Positions 1-5,027 of a stretch of DNA of 5,027 nt are shown piece after piece. How positions within the stretch are numbered: position 1 is the stretch's first letter; the number at the start of each line of letters is the position of its first letter. The stretch comes from an uncultured Eubacteriales bacterium (lineage in GTDB: Bacteria; Bacillota; Clostridia; Oscillospirales; CAG-272): assembly GCA_902462015.1 (NCBI GenBank), contig CABPZV010000155.1:1-5027 (forward strand), given 5' to 3'. The position numbers and the translations under genes were made by a program. The notes under the pieces were generated by a model. That model worked only from the letters and a program-made list of their open reading frames with translations, searched no databases and was not told where the DNA came from.

Positions 1-1237
1 ACATCAGCCCCCATAGACGTCAGGAGCCTGAAAAATCTGCGTTGAATATCAGTACTCAAAAACGGAGATGAAAAACTGATTACTAAATTATCCATATAAG
101 AGCATATACACGCCTGAATACGAGCTGTAGAACAGAGCACTCCAAACTGTCTTACATACTTTTCCGTTTCTTCAGGCAGCTTTACAATACCAATATTCGA
201 CAATGCAGCGGTCACTCCGCGGCTATTTTGATTATAGGCAAGACGCATCGCATAAAGAAATTTTTTACAGGAATAGGAGCAATTCTCGCAGCAACCGCGC
301 GTTCATATGAGGCAAGACGGTTGAAGCGCTGTCCAAGTTTTTCCGCAGTAAACTCGCTTTTAAAATAAGCCCCCACATATGAAGCAATCTCTGACAGCTC
401 TCCGCTCTGCTCAGAAAAATTGTACGGAACATCGACAACGCCGAAAAAATTCCGCGCCGATTCGGATGGAAAATATTTACGAAGATTTACCGGAACTGAG
501 ATTACAACCGGTTTTGAATGTTCTCTGAGAGAAAGTCCGTCGCCGATAGAACGGAAAAGAACAGCACAGAGAAATGCTGTCATCGTTACCCCTAATGAAT
601 GGGAAAGCTCCAGCAAACTTTTTGCACTTACTCTTCCCTCAATAATTCCGAGACTTCCAACCGGCAGCTTTTCCTCATTAACATGATACGCAACAGCCGC
701 TCTTTTAAGCTTAGATGATTTAGGCTTACAGTAATATTTTGAAAAGCTGTCGTCTCGCTTCTGAGCTTCTGATGCGTCATAATCTATTACTGCGGATGCT
801 CCCAAACCATGACAGTTAACAAGATATTCCGAAGTTAGCGTCTTAAGAAAATTCATAGCACCTGTACCGTCAGTCAAAGCATGATATACTTCTAAATTTA
901 TACGGCAGCCGAAATAAGACACGTCGAAAAGAAGATTTTTTCTGTTTGGATTATATATCTGTGAACATGGAGGTCTATTGTCTTCATGTACAGACGGCTC
1001 TATCTGGCTGTCCTCAAAATAGTACCAGAACAATCCTTTTTTTAGAACAGAACGAAAAAAAGGAAATTTTGCAAGAGTATGCTTAAGGGCAAGCTGAAGC
1101 GGCTCTGGGTCCACGGCATCATTTAATTCACAGTAAAAACGAAATACCTTCGTGTCACGTCTATTTGTCGTAGACGGAAATATTTTAGCCGCATTTTCAA
1201 GCTTAGTCCACCTTGCCAGTCCCTTTTCAAAAATCAT
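1..1237 (-). pseudogene. Condensation-fold acyltransferase (alcohol acetyltransferase-like), frameshifted near the C-terminus and cut by the window edge
   Basis: The open frame runs from ATG at 1237 to a TGA at 212-214 (341 codons). A GGGGGA ribosome binding site lies at 1243-1248, 5 nt before the start. The protein resembles CoA-dependent acyltransferases of the condensation superfamily (AATase/PapA5-like), probably cytoplasmic, moving an acyl group to an alcohol or amine; the substrate cannot be told. Visible features are the active-site HxxxDG motif (H119, D123, G124 in YHALTDG) and a VPVNLR segment at 248-253. The last 11 codons (CVLPIIKIAAE) look foreign. In another frame, from about 248 to the window start, about 80 stop-free codons continue the family, with LSNIGIVKLPEE and VISFSSPF segments. 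The shift coincides with a 5-bp duplication at 244-253; dropping one copy joins FFMR to LAYNQ in one frame. The true stop lies left of the window. Either a truncated product or a pseudogene; a sequencing error is also possible. Confidence 0.8.
244..253. repeat. 5-bp tandem duplication (CGCAT x2) that breaks the acyltransferase frame
   Basis: The plus strand reads CGCATCGCAT, which is ATGCGATGCG in the coding direction. Two adjacent identical 5-mers sit exactly where the acyltransferase leaves its family-like frame. Deleting one unit gives TTT ATG CGT CTT GCC TAT (FMRLAY), and the following codons stay open to the window edge with family-like sequence. The direct reading is a recent slippage duplication. 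Slipped-strand reversal is possible in principle, but two units give only a weak slippage substrate. Confidence 0.85.
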
Positions 1238-1347
1238 TCAAATCCCCCAAATTCAGCGTATTTCTAATAACTAATCTACCGAACTTATCCCATGAATCCA
1301 AAACTCCGAATTTAATGCAGCATATAACTAAATGCATATTCTACGCC

Positions 1348-2289
1348 TCACGGTTCTTCAAGAAAACGAGCTATAAGCTCATATGTTTTTCTCACCAGTT
1401 TAAAGCGAAGTCTCAATGAAATATATCCGTGAAGCGCATCCTTCATGCGCAAAATTTTCACCCGGTTGCCCGACGCCCTGAGCCTGCGTCCGTATTCCTC
1501 GCCCTCATCCCGAAGCGGACAATATTCAGCAGTAATAATCAAAGTTGCCGGTTGGAAACGGAAATCATCTGCAAGCAGCGGTGCAAGATAAGGACTCTTA
1601 AAATCATCCTGCGATGATGCGTAAAGACTGAGATATCCTTCGATCTGCCTCGATGTCAGAAGATAATCCGTCCCGTTGTCCCTTACAGAGTTAAATTCGG
1701 ACAAGCTTGAATGATCATTTCCGGTTGACGGATATATGAGAATCTGCTTCTGCGGCATAAATTCACCTCTGTCACGTGCAAGCAGTGATACCGCAGCCGC
1801 AAGATTTCCCCCGGCACTATCTCCCATAAGCACAATCTCGTCTGATGAGAATTCAGGCAAGAACTTGTGAGTACATACGGCGTACGCCGCTTCATAACAA
1901 TCCTCAAGTCCTGCCGGAAACTTATTTTCAGGTGCAAGACGATAATCTACCGATACCACCGTACGACCAAGCATTTCTACAATATCCGTACATACGCCCA
2001 TATAGGTGTCGATATTGCCACACACCCATCCGCCGCCGTGAAAAAAGACTATAGCGCCGGATGGCTTCCTTGAAGACGGGGTAAAAATCCTAACCGGTAT
2101 ATCATAACCGCGTCTGCTTCTTATTATGTCGCTTCGGATAAAAGTGTCCTTTTCCCTCTCCGCTTTTGCTTTTGCCGGCCTGTTCGCAATCGTCTCAACC
2201 TGACGCTTGAGCTTGTAGGCCTGAGTAATATCCGGCTCAGGGTACGAAAGAGCTTTCAGCGCTGCGCGCATCGCCTTATTGATTGACAC
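1348..2289 (-). CDS. Alpha/beta hydrolase, hormone-sensitive-lipase (HSL) family esterase-like protein
   Basis: A 313-residue protein, the usual length for bacterial HSL-family (family IV) carboxylesterases, with no signal peptide, so probably cytoplasmic. In order: an alpha-helical cap/N-terminal region (about 1-60); the oxyanion-hole motif HGGGW (84-88); VDYRLAPENKFPAGLEDC (114-131), a strong family signature; the nucleophile elbow GDSAGG with S158; and the C-terminal catalytic region AEYCPLRDEGEEY (254-266) with DALHGY giving H287. In EST2-like relatives the acid is the first Asp of YDPLRD, 30 residues before the His; here that position is C257, with D261 four residues later. Esters of short acyl chains are the family's normal substrates; the substrate here is unknown. 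It starts with GTG behind an AAAGGAGA site. The acyltransferase follows 110 bp downstream on the same strand with no evident terminator between, suggesting an operon. Family assignment is firm; activity is uncertain because of C257. Confidence 0.93.
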   Translation of the reverse strand: MSINKAMRAALKALSYPEPDITQAYKLKRQVETIANRPAKAKAEREKDTFIRSDIIRSRRGYDIPVRIFTPSSRKPSGAIVFFHGGGWVCGNIDTYMGVCTDIVEMLGRTVVSVDYRLAPENKFPAGLEDCYEAAYAVCTHKFLPEFSSDEIVLMGDSAGGNLAAAVSLLARDRGEFMPQKQILIYPSTGNDHSSLSEFNSVRDNGTDYLLTSRQIEGYLSLYASSQDDFKSPYLAPLLADDFRFQPATLIITAEYCPLRDEGEEYGRRLRASGNRVKILRMKDALHGYISLRLRFKLVRKTYELIARFLEEP

Positions 2290-2296
2290 AGTTATT

Positions 2297-2304
2297 TCTC
2301 CTTT
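2297..2304 (-). promoter_or_regulatory. Ribosome binding site fixing the GTG start of the hydrolase
   Basis: The minus strand reads AAAGGAGA, with AGGAG 8 nt before GTG at 2289-2287. This near-perfect Shine-Dalgarno sequence supports the GTG over the later ATG at codon 7. Confidence 0.85.
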
Positions 2305-2340
2305 AATAATTAATCTTATATCTGTACATTAAGTATTATT

Positions 2341-2369
2341 ATAATATCATAAAGTCTCTGCAAGTTCAA
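2341..2369 (-). promoter_or_regulatory. Sigma-A promoter for the hydrolase-acyltransferase unit
   Basis: On the minus strand there is TTGAAC (2364-2369), a 17-nt spacer and TATTAT (2341-2346). This gives 4 of 6 and 5 of 6 matches to the sigma-A boxes at the preferred spacing, and a predicted transcript start roughly 45 nt upstream of the GTG codon. The -35 boxes of this promoter and of the divergent plus-strand promoter are 80 bp apart, back to back. Confidence 0.65.
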
Positions 2370-2449
2370 TACAAAAAAATGAACCTACTATATATTTATA
2401 AGACCGGTTTGACTTTTGTTTAAAATAAAGAAAGAATATAGAATTTATA

Positions 2450-2478
2450 TTGACACATATTAATAAGACTGATATACT
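2450..2478 (+). promoter_or_regulatory. Strong sigma-A promoter for the GyrI-like gene
   Basis: TTGACA at 2450-2455, a 17-nt spacer and TATACT at 2473-2478, giving a perfect -35 box and a near-perfect -10 box. Transcription should start near 2485, leaving a 5' leader of about 47 nt. A weaker upstream candidate (TTGACT at 2409-2414 with AAGAAT at 2432-2437, 17-nt spacing) is present but much less convincing. No clear operator was seen between the divergent promoters beyond a short ACCGGT palindrome at about 2403-2408. Confidence 0.85.
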
Positions 2479-2531
2479 ATAAATGAAAAAATTTCGCAAT
2501 ATATTTATTTCAAAGAAAGGAAAATAGAAAA

Positions 2532-3047
2532 ATGGCAAAACTTGAAAAGTTAGAATTTGAACGATTTGGTCCGTACAAGTTTATTGGTAAATCCGTATAT
2601 GCGCGTACAGGAAGTAAAAATTCAGGTCAGATATTCGGAAATCTTTGGAGTATGAAAAAATGGATTTTTGAGAAAATAGACAGATTAGCAGATTTTGCAA
2701 CCAGTGAAGTAAACAATGTCGCCCTATTAACCGGCGATAAATACGACGAAGAAAAAAGACTGCTTGGATATACGGTCGGACGATTCATGAAACCCGACAC
2801 TCCTGTCCCTGACGAAATGGATTTCTTTGATATTCCAGATATGTATGTCGCCAAAGGATGGATCAGCGGAAAATTCGATGATATTATTTCAAATGCAGAC
2901 AGATTGACGAGAGAAGCCATAAAACAGCAAAATAAACATATCGAGTTTTGCAATTTTTGCGCAGAAGTATATACAGAAGATACTATTCCCAAAGAAAATT
3001 CAATTTCTGTTTTGGGTTATTATATCGGTTACAGAGAAATCCCTTAA
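2532..3047 (+). CDS. Stand-alone GyrI-like / AraC-type effector-binding domain protein
   Basis: A 171-residue soluble protein that I match to the GyrI-like small-molecule-binding (AraC effector-binding) domain. This fold forms the ligand-sensing half of regulators such as Rob and BmrR and also occurs alone. Supporting segments are the N-terminal strand LEFERFGPYKFIGKSVYAR (7-25), LLGYTVGRFM (77-86), FDIPDMYVAKGWI (99-111), AEVYTED (144-150) and the closing strand VLGYYIGY (160-167). E145 is a candidate for the acidic pocket residue that binds cationic ligands in this family. There is no helix-turn-helix and the domain fills the whole protein, so direct DNA binding is not expected; it may sense, sequester or modify a small molecule. 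AGGA at 2518-2521 lies 10 nt before the ATG. The gene has its own promoter and terminator and is divergent from the hydrolase. The ligand cannot be predicted. Confidence 0.85.
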   Translation: MAKLEKLEFERFGPYKFIGKSVYARTGSKNSGQIFGNLWSMKKWIFEKIDRLADFATSEVNNVALLTGDKYDEEKRLLGYTVGRFMKPDTPVPDEMDFFDIPDMYVAKGWISGKFDDIISNADRLTREAIKQQNKHIEFCNFCAEVYTEDTIPKENSISVLGYYIGYREIP

Positions 3048-3110
3048 GTCAATGATATATTAAGCAATTACTTTCTGTCATTTCCAAAAGCGAAATCTTT
3101 TATAAAAATT

Positions 3111-3147
3111 AAAAAAGCAGATAGAATATAAAACTATCTGCTTTTTT
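3111..3147 (+). terminator. Rho-independent terminator of the GyrI-like gene
   Basis: GCAGATAG (3117-3124) pairs perfectly with CTATCTGC (3134-3141) around a 9-nt loop, and is flanked by A6 (3111-3116) and T6 (3142-3147). It begins 64 nt after the stop codon at 3047. Because of the A-tract it could also work for minus-strand transcripts arriving from the right. Confidence 0.9.
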
Positions 3148-3203
3148 AGTTATTCAATAATCTCCGTCATATAGCGTTTTCAGTGAGAATATAATCCGCA
3201 CAG

Positions 3204-3278
3204 AAAAAAATAAGATATCCCACTATTTATGGCGCCCGCCGTCAAAGCGTCAAAAATAGGTTGTGACATCTTATTTTT
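3204..3278 (-). terminator. Long imperfect hairpin with T-run, probable terminator of the small membrane protein gene
   Basis: AAAAATAAGAT (3206-3216) is the exact inverse complement of ATCTTATTTTT (3268-3278). Further in, CTATTT (3223-3228) pairs with AAATAG (3254-3259), with bulges between the two stems. The apical part (about 3229-3253) is unusually GC-rich for this spacer and contains GGCGCC. Read on the minus strand the structure begins about 36 nt after the TAA at 3314-3316 and ends in seven T, as a terminator would. The size and the GC-rich top are atypical, so a small structured RNA or a mobile-element remnant is an alternative. Confidence 0.5.
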
Positions 3279-3313
3279 AAGTTATAGGTATATGCAATTC
3301 ACAGCCATAAAAA

Positions 3314-3652
3314 TTAGTGCTGCGAATATGTTCGTACCTGAGAAGATACCCGTGACCGTGGCGGCTTATACATTGTCATGTTTAGCCTCTCTTCTGCACG
3401 GGCATAAGCTTCGGCGTCCGGAAGATAACCGCTCTCTTCTCTGTATTGCCTTCTTCTTTGTTTCTCCTGATTTATTCGCACAAGATCGAGAACGAAAAAT
3501 ACAGTCAAAAAGAGAGACATCCAAAACATTACCATAAAAAAGATATGTACAGCCCTATGAGTTTCACCGGAAACAAAAAGCACCATAATAAATGAGAACA
3601 ATGATATTGCGGACATAACAAAGGTAATTATTCTAAGTCTGCGCAAAAGCAC
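3314..3652 (-). CDS. Small two-helix membrane protein of unknown function
   Basis: I do not recognise this 112-residue protein. It has a basic N-terminus (RRLR, 4-7), a first hydrophobic helix at about 8-27, a short polar loop (SGETHR), a second helix at about 35-58 rich in Phe and Met, and then a strongly charged tail beginning RINQEKQRRRQYREE (59-73). The charge pattern predicts a hairpin in the membrane with both ends in the cytoplasm. The tail (about 60-112) is hydrophilic and may be partly helical or disordered. The start is GTG at 3652-3650 behind AGAAAGG; the ATG just upstream (about 3656) is in another frame and hits a stop within eight codons. The gene has its own strong promoter, lies downstream of the DAHP synthase gene beyond a terminator hairpin, and faces the GyrI-like gene. 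That makes it likely to be real, but its context gives no role. Confidence 0.75.
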   Translation of the reverse strand: MLLRRLRIITFVMSAISLFSFIMVLFVSGETHRAVHIFFMVMFWMSLFLTVFFVLDLVRINQEKQRRRQYREESGYLPDAEAYARAEERLNMTMYKPPRSRVSSQVRTYSQH

Positions 3653-3659
3653 CCATCTG

Positions 3660-3666
3660 CCTTTCT
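3660..3666 (-). promoter_or_regulatory. Ribosome binding site fixing the GTG start of the small membrane protein
   Basis: The minus strand reads AGAAAGG, 7 nt before GTG at 3652. An in-frame TAG overlaps this site, so no earlier start is possible in this frame. Confidence 0.7.
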
Positions 3667-3679
3667 ATCTATAAATTCG

Positions 3680-3720
3680 GTTATATAACTCAGTCCGGAA
3701 TCCCTGCGTCAACCTCCGGA
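3680..3720 (-). repeat. Leader repeats: TCCGGAA direct repeat and GTTATATAAC palindrome
   Basis: In the untranslated leader of the membrane protein gene, plus-strand TCCGGAA occurs at 3694-3700 and again at 3715-3721, a 21-bp period or two helical turns. Because TCCGGA is itself a palindrome, the two copies can also pair as a 6-bp stem with a 15-nt loop. A perfect 10-bp palindrome GTTATATAAC lies beside them at 3680-3689. These could be operator sites or a leader RNA structure; nothing identifies the factor. Confidence 0.35.
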
Positions 3721-3763
3721 AAGTCTATACAGATATGCTAAAACCTGCATACCTACTTATTAT

Positions 3764-3793
3764 AGTATAACATATTATAAGGCAGTTTGTCAA
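3764..3793 (-). promoter_or_regulatory. Strong extended -10 promoter for the small membrane protein
   Basis: The minus strand has TTGACA (3788-3793), an 18-nt spacer and TATACT (3764-3769), the latter preceded by TGT, a TGn extended -10 element. Upstream of the -35 box, about 3795-3836 is almost pure A/T with oligo-A and oligo-T tracts, resembling an UP element. Transcription would start near 3757, leaving a leader of about 105 nt. Confidence 0.8.
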
Positions 3794-3836
3794 CAAAAAT
3801 TTATTTTTTATTATATTTTTTTATAAAATTATCTAT

Positions 3837-3862
3837 AAAAAGATATACTATCATATCTTTTT
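3837..3862 (-). terminator. Hairpin terminator of the DAHP synthase operon
   Basis: AAAAAGATAT (3837-3846) pairs perfectly with ATATCTTTTT (3853-3862) around a 6-nt loop, giving on the minus strand a 10-bp stem that ends in T5 and runs into A/T-rich sequence. It begins 22 nt after the stop codon at 3885-3887. The stem is A/T-rich, so termination may be partial. A GATAGCTATC palindrome (3877-3886) overlaps the stop codon. Confidence 0.65.
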
Positions 3863-3884
3863 GTATTTTCGCAAGTGATAGCTA

Positions 3885-4916
3885 TCAAATAATATCTGCC
3901 ATTTCGAGAATAAGCTTTTCTGTTTTATCCCAGCCAAGACAAGCGTCTGTAATTGACTTGCCGTATATTCCTCCGCCGACTTTCTGTGATCCGTCCTCTA
4001 TATAAGACTCTACCATAAAGCCCTTGACGATTTTTCTTATGTCAGAAGAGTATCTGCAGTTTGCAAGAACTTCTTTTATAATTCTTCCCTGTTCAAAAGG
4101 ATTCTTACCGGAATTTGCATGATTGGAATCAATGATAACCGCAGGGTTTGAAAGCGGCTTTTCAGCATAAAGCTCACAAAGACGTATCAAATCCTCATAA
4201 TGATAGTTCGGCATCGACTGGCCGTGCTTATTCATATAGCCGCGAAGAATCGCATGGGCATACGGATTTCCCTGAGAATGCGCCTCCCATCCGCGGTAAA
4301 TAAATGTATGCTTGTGCTGTGCGGCTGTGATAGAATTCATCATTACCGAAAGATCGCCGCTTGTCGGGTTTTTCATTCCGACTGCAAAATCAAGTCCGCT
4401 CGCGGTAAGCCGGTGTTGCTGATCCTCCACTGAGCGTGCTCCGATTGCTGTGTAGCAGAGAAGATCATCCATATATTTAGTATTTTCAGGATAAAGCATT
4501 TCGTCTGCGCATGAAAAACCGGTTTCCTCAAGTGCACGCATATGCAGTTCTCGGATTGCAATGATACCCTTGAAAACATCCGGCTTTTCGTTAGGGTCGG
4601 GCTGATGAAGCATACCTTTATATCCATCGCCGGTCGTTCTCGGTTTATTTGTATAAATACGCGGAATTATAAAAATTTTTTCTTTTACCTGCTCCTGCAC
4701 CTTAACAAGTCTGGAGATATAATCAAGCACACTGTCTTCATTATCTGCGGAGCATGGACCGATTATAAGCATAAGCTTATCCGATCTTCCGCTCAGTATA
4801 TCTTTTGTTTCAAGATCTCTCGCCTCAACAAGCTCCGCCATTTTAGCATTAAGAGGATACATCTCCTTGACCTCCATCGGAATGGCAAGCTTCCTTTCAA
4901 ACACCATATTCATCAT
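3885..4916 (-). CDS. aroF: 3-deoxy-7-phosphoheptulonate (DAHP) synthase, type I
   Basis: This cytoplasmic enzyme condenses phosphoenolpyruvate with erythrose-4-phosphate to DAHP, the first step of the shikimate pathway to aromatic amino acids. At 343 residues it matches E. coli AroG/AroF in length (about 350) and keeps the N-terminal extension (1-50) that carries feedback control there. Motifs in order: IIGPCSA (51-57), KPRTTGDGYKG (91-101), GARSVEDQQHR (159-169), GMKNPTSGD (180-188), IDSNHANSGK (262-271), MVESYIEDG (301-309) and SITDACLGW (321-329). The expected metal ligands are present: C55, H266, E303 and D324. K91, R93, R161 and K182 fit the phosphate-binding residues. PRTTGDGYKG and KNPTSGD differ from the enterobacterial PRTTVGWKG and KNGTDG, placing it in a separate clostridial-type branch; which amino acid inhibits it cannot be read. 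AAAAGGGGAA at 4926-4935 precedes the ATG, inside the end of the upstream gene, so the two are probably translationally coupled. Confidence 0.96.
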   Translation of the reverse strand: MMNMVFERKLAIPMEVKEMYPLNAKMAELVEARDLETKDILSGRSDKLMLIIGPCSADNEDSVLDYISRLVKVQEQVKEKIFIIPRIYTNKPRTTGDGYKGMLHQPDPNEKPDVFKGIIAIRELHMRALEETGFSCADEMLYPENTKYMDDLLCYTAIGARSVEDQQHRLTASGLDFAVGMKNPTSGDLSVMMNSITAAQHKHTFIYRGWEAHSQGNPYAHAILRGYMNKHGQSMPNYHYEDLIRLCELYAEKPLSNPAVIIDSNHANSGKNPFEQGRIIKEVLANCRYSSDIRKIVKGFMVESYIEDGSQKVGGGIYGKSITDACLGWDKTEKLILEMADII

Positions 4917-4919
4917 AAG

Positions 4920-5027
4920 TTAAAATTCCCCTTTTCTGGTATTATCAAATACCGCACGTCTTGCAGTTGAAATCCGCATTTTCTCTTTCATTCCCTCGAC
5001 ATCCTCCGCCTCAAGTAGATCGCGGAA
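4920..5027 (-). CDS. C-terminal end of an upstream gene, possibly prephenate dehydrogenase (partial)
   Basis: The minus strand is open from the window edge to TAA at 4922-4920, giving 35 residues that begin FRDLLEAEDVEG and end RRAVFDNTRKGEF. The stop is 3 nt before the DAHP synthase ATG, and the DAHP synthase ribosome binding site lies inside its last codons, typical of genes in one operon. The helical charged tail with a KMRISTARRAVFD stretch resembles, as far as I recall, the C-termini of clostridial prephenate dehydrogenases (TyrA), and pairing with DAHP synthase fits. The product is an inference from a short fragment; another aromatic-pathway gene is possible. That this is coding sequence is much more certain than its identity. 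Confidence 0.6.
   Translation of the reverse strand, partial: FRDLLEAEDVEGMKEKMRISTARRAVFDNTRKGEF

Noticed and set aside
1238..1347. Possible promoter or terminator between hydrolase and acyltransferase
   Set aside because: Only a weak TTGGAT-N17-TAGATT pair and a 5-bp GCGTA/TACGC inverted repeat are present, neither better than chance, so co-transcription is the simpler reading.
2347..2538. Minus-strand open frame of 63 codons, hydrophobic
   Set aside because: It starts inside the GyrI-like gene, spans both divergent promoters and has the Phe/Ile/Tyr-rich composition expected of translated A/T-rich spacer.
3229..3537. Plus-strand open frame of 102 codons
   Set aside because: It lies antisense to the small membrane protein gene, starts inside the hairpin at 3204-3278, and has no ribosome binding site or recognisable domain. 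The minus-strand frame has a convincing promoter, ribosome binding site and helix pattern.
3709..3750. 13-codon open frame in the leader of the membrane protein gene, possible leader peptide
   Set aside because: No Shine-Dalgarno sequence at a usable distance, no run of codons for one amino acid, and no attenuator hairpin pair that would make it regulatory.
3877..3886. GATAGCTATC palindrome overlapping the DAHP synthase stop codon, as an attachment or operator site
   Set aside because: It is a single short palindrome in A/T-rich sequence, with no integrase gene nearby and no second copy in the window.
4542..4970. Plus-strand open frame of 142 codons
   Set aside because: It is antisense to DAHP synthase, whose family motifs are unambiguous, and has no domain or ribosome binding site of its own.

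Overview
The window looks like a piece of chromosome from a low-to-moderate GC member of the Bacillota, class Clostridia (possibly an Oscillospiraceae/Ruminococcaceae-type gut organism; the species cannot be read from the sequence). The reasons are A/T-rich spacers, AGGAG-type ribosome binding sites, consensus sigma-A promoters, GTG starts, and proteins that look clostridial: a type I DAHP synthase, an HSL-type hydrolase and a stand-alone GyrI-like domain protein. No rRNA, tRNA, CRISPR array, transposase or phage gene was seen.

Layout, left to right. (1) Positions 1-1237, minus strand: a condensation-fold (alcohol acetyltransferase-like) acyltransferase. Its reading frame is broken near the C-terminus by a 5-bp tandem duplication at 244-253. 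The correct frame continues without a stop to the left edge of the window. (2) 1348-2289, minus: an alpha/beta hydrolase of the hormone-sensitive-lipase family, 110 bp upstream of the acyltransferase and probably co-transcribed with it. It has the oxyanion motif, the nucleophile Ser and the catalytic His, but Cys where the family's catalytic Asp is expected. (3) 2290-2531: a divergent intergenic region with two back-to-back sigma-A promoters. (4) 2532-3047, plus: a stand-alone GyrI-like effector-binding-domain protein, the only plus-strand gene, followed by a clear terminator at 3111-3147. (5) 3148-3313: no gene. It holds a long imperfect hairpin (3204-3278) that probably terminates the facing minus-strand gene. 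(6) 3314-3652, minus: a small two-helix membrane protein of unknown function, with a strong promoter (3764-3793) and a leader of about 105 nt carrying short repeats. (7) 3837-3862: a hairpin ending the upstream operon. (8) 3885-4916, minus: DAHP synthase, first enzyme of the shikimate pathway. (9) 4920-5027, minus: the C-terminal end of an upstream gene, possibly prephenate dehydrogenase, only 3 nt from the DAHP synthase start.

Functionally there are two parts. The right end is aromatic amino acid biosynthesis: DAHP synthase commits PEP and erythrose-4-phosphate to the pathway, and the upstream gene may make the tyrosine branch-point enzyme. The left end is an acyl-transfer/ester-hydrolysis pair of unknown substrate. 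It lies divergent from a small ligand-binding protein, which is either an independent gene or a sensor for the pair. The points most worth following up are the 5-bp duplication that breaks the acyltransferase and the Asp-to-Cys change in the hydrolase triad. I found no convincing new multi-gene system.
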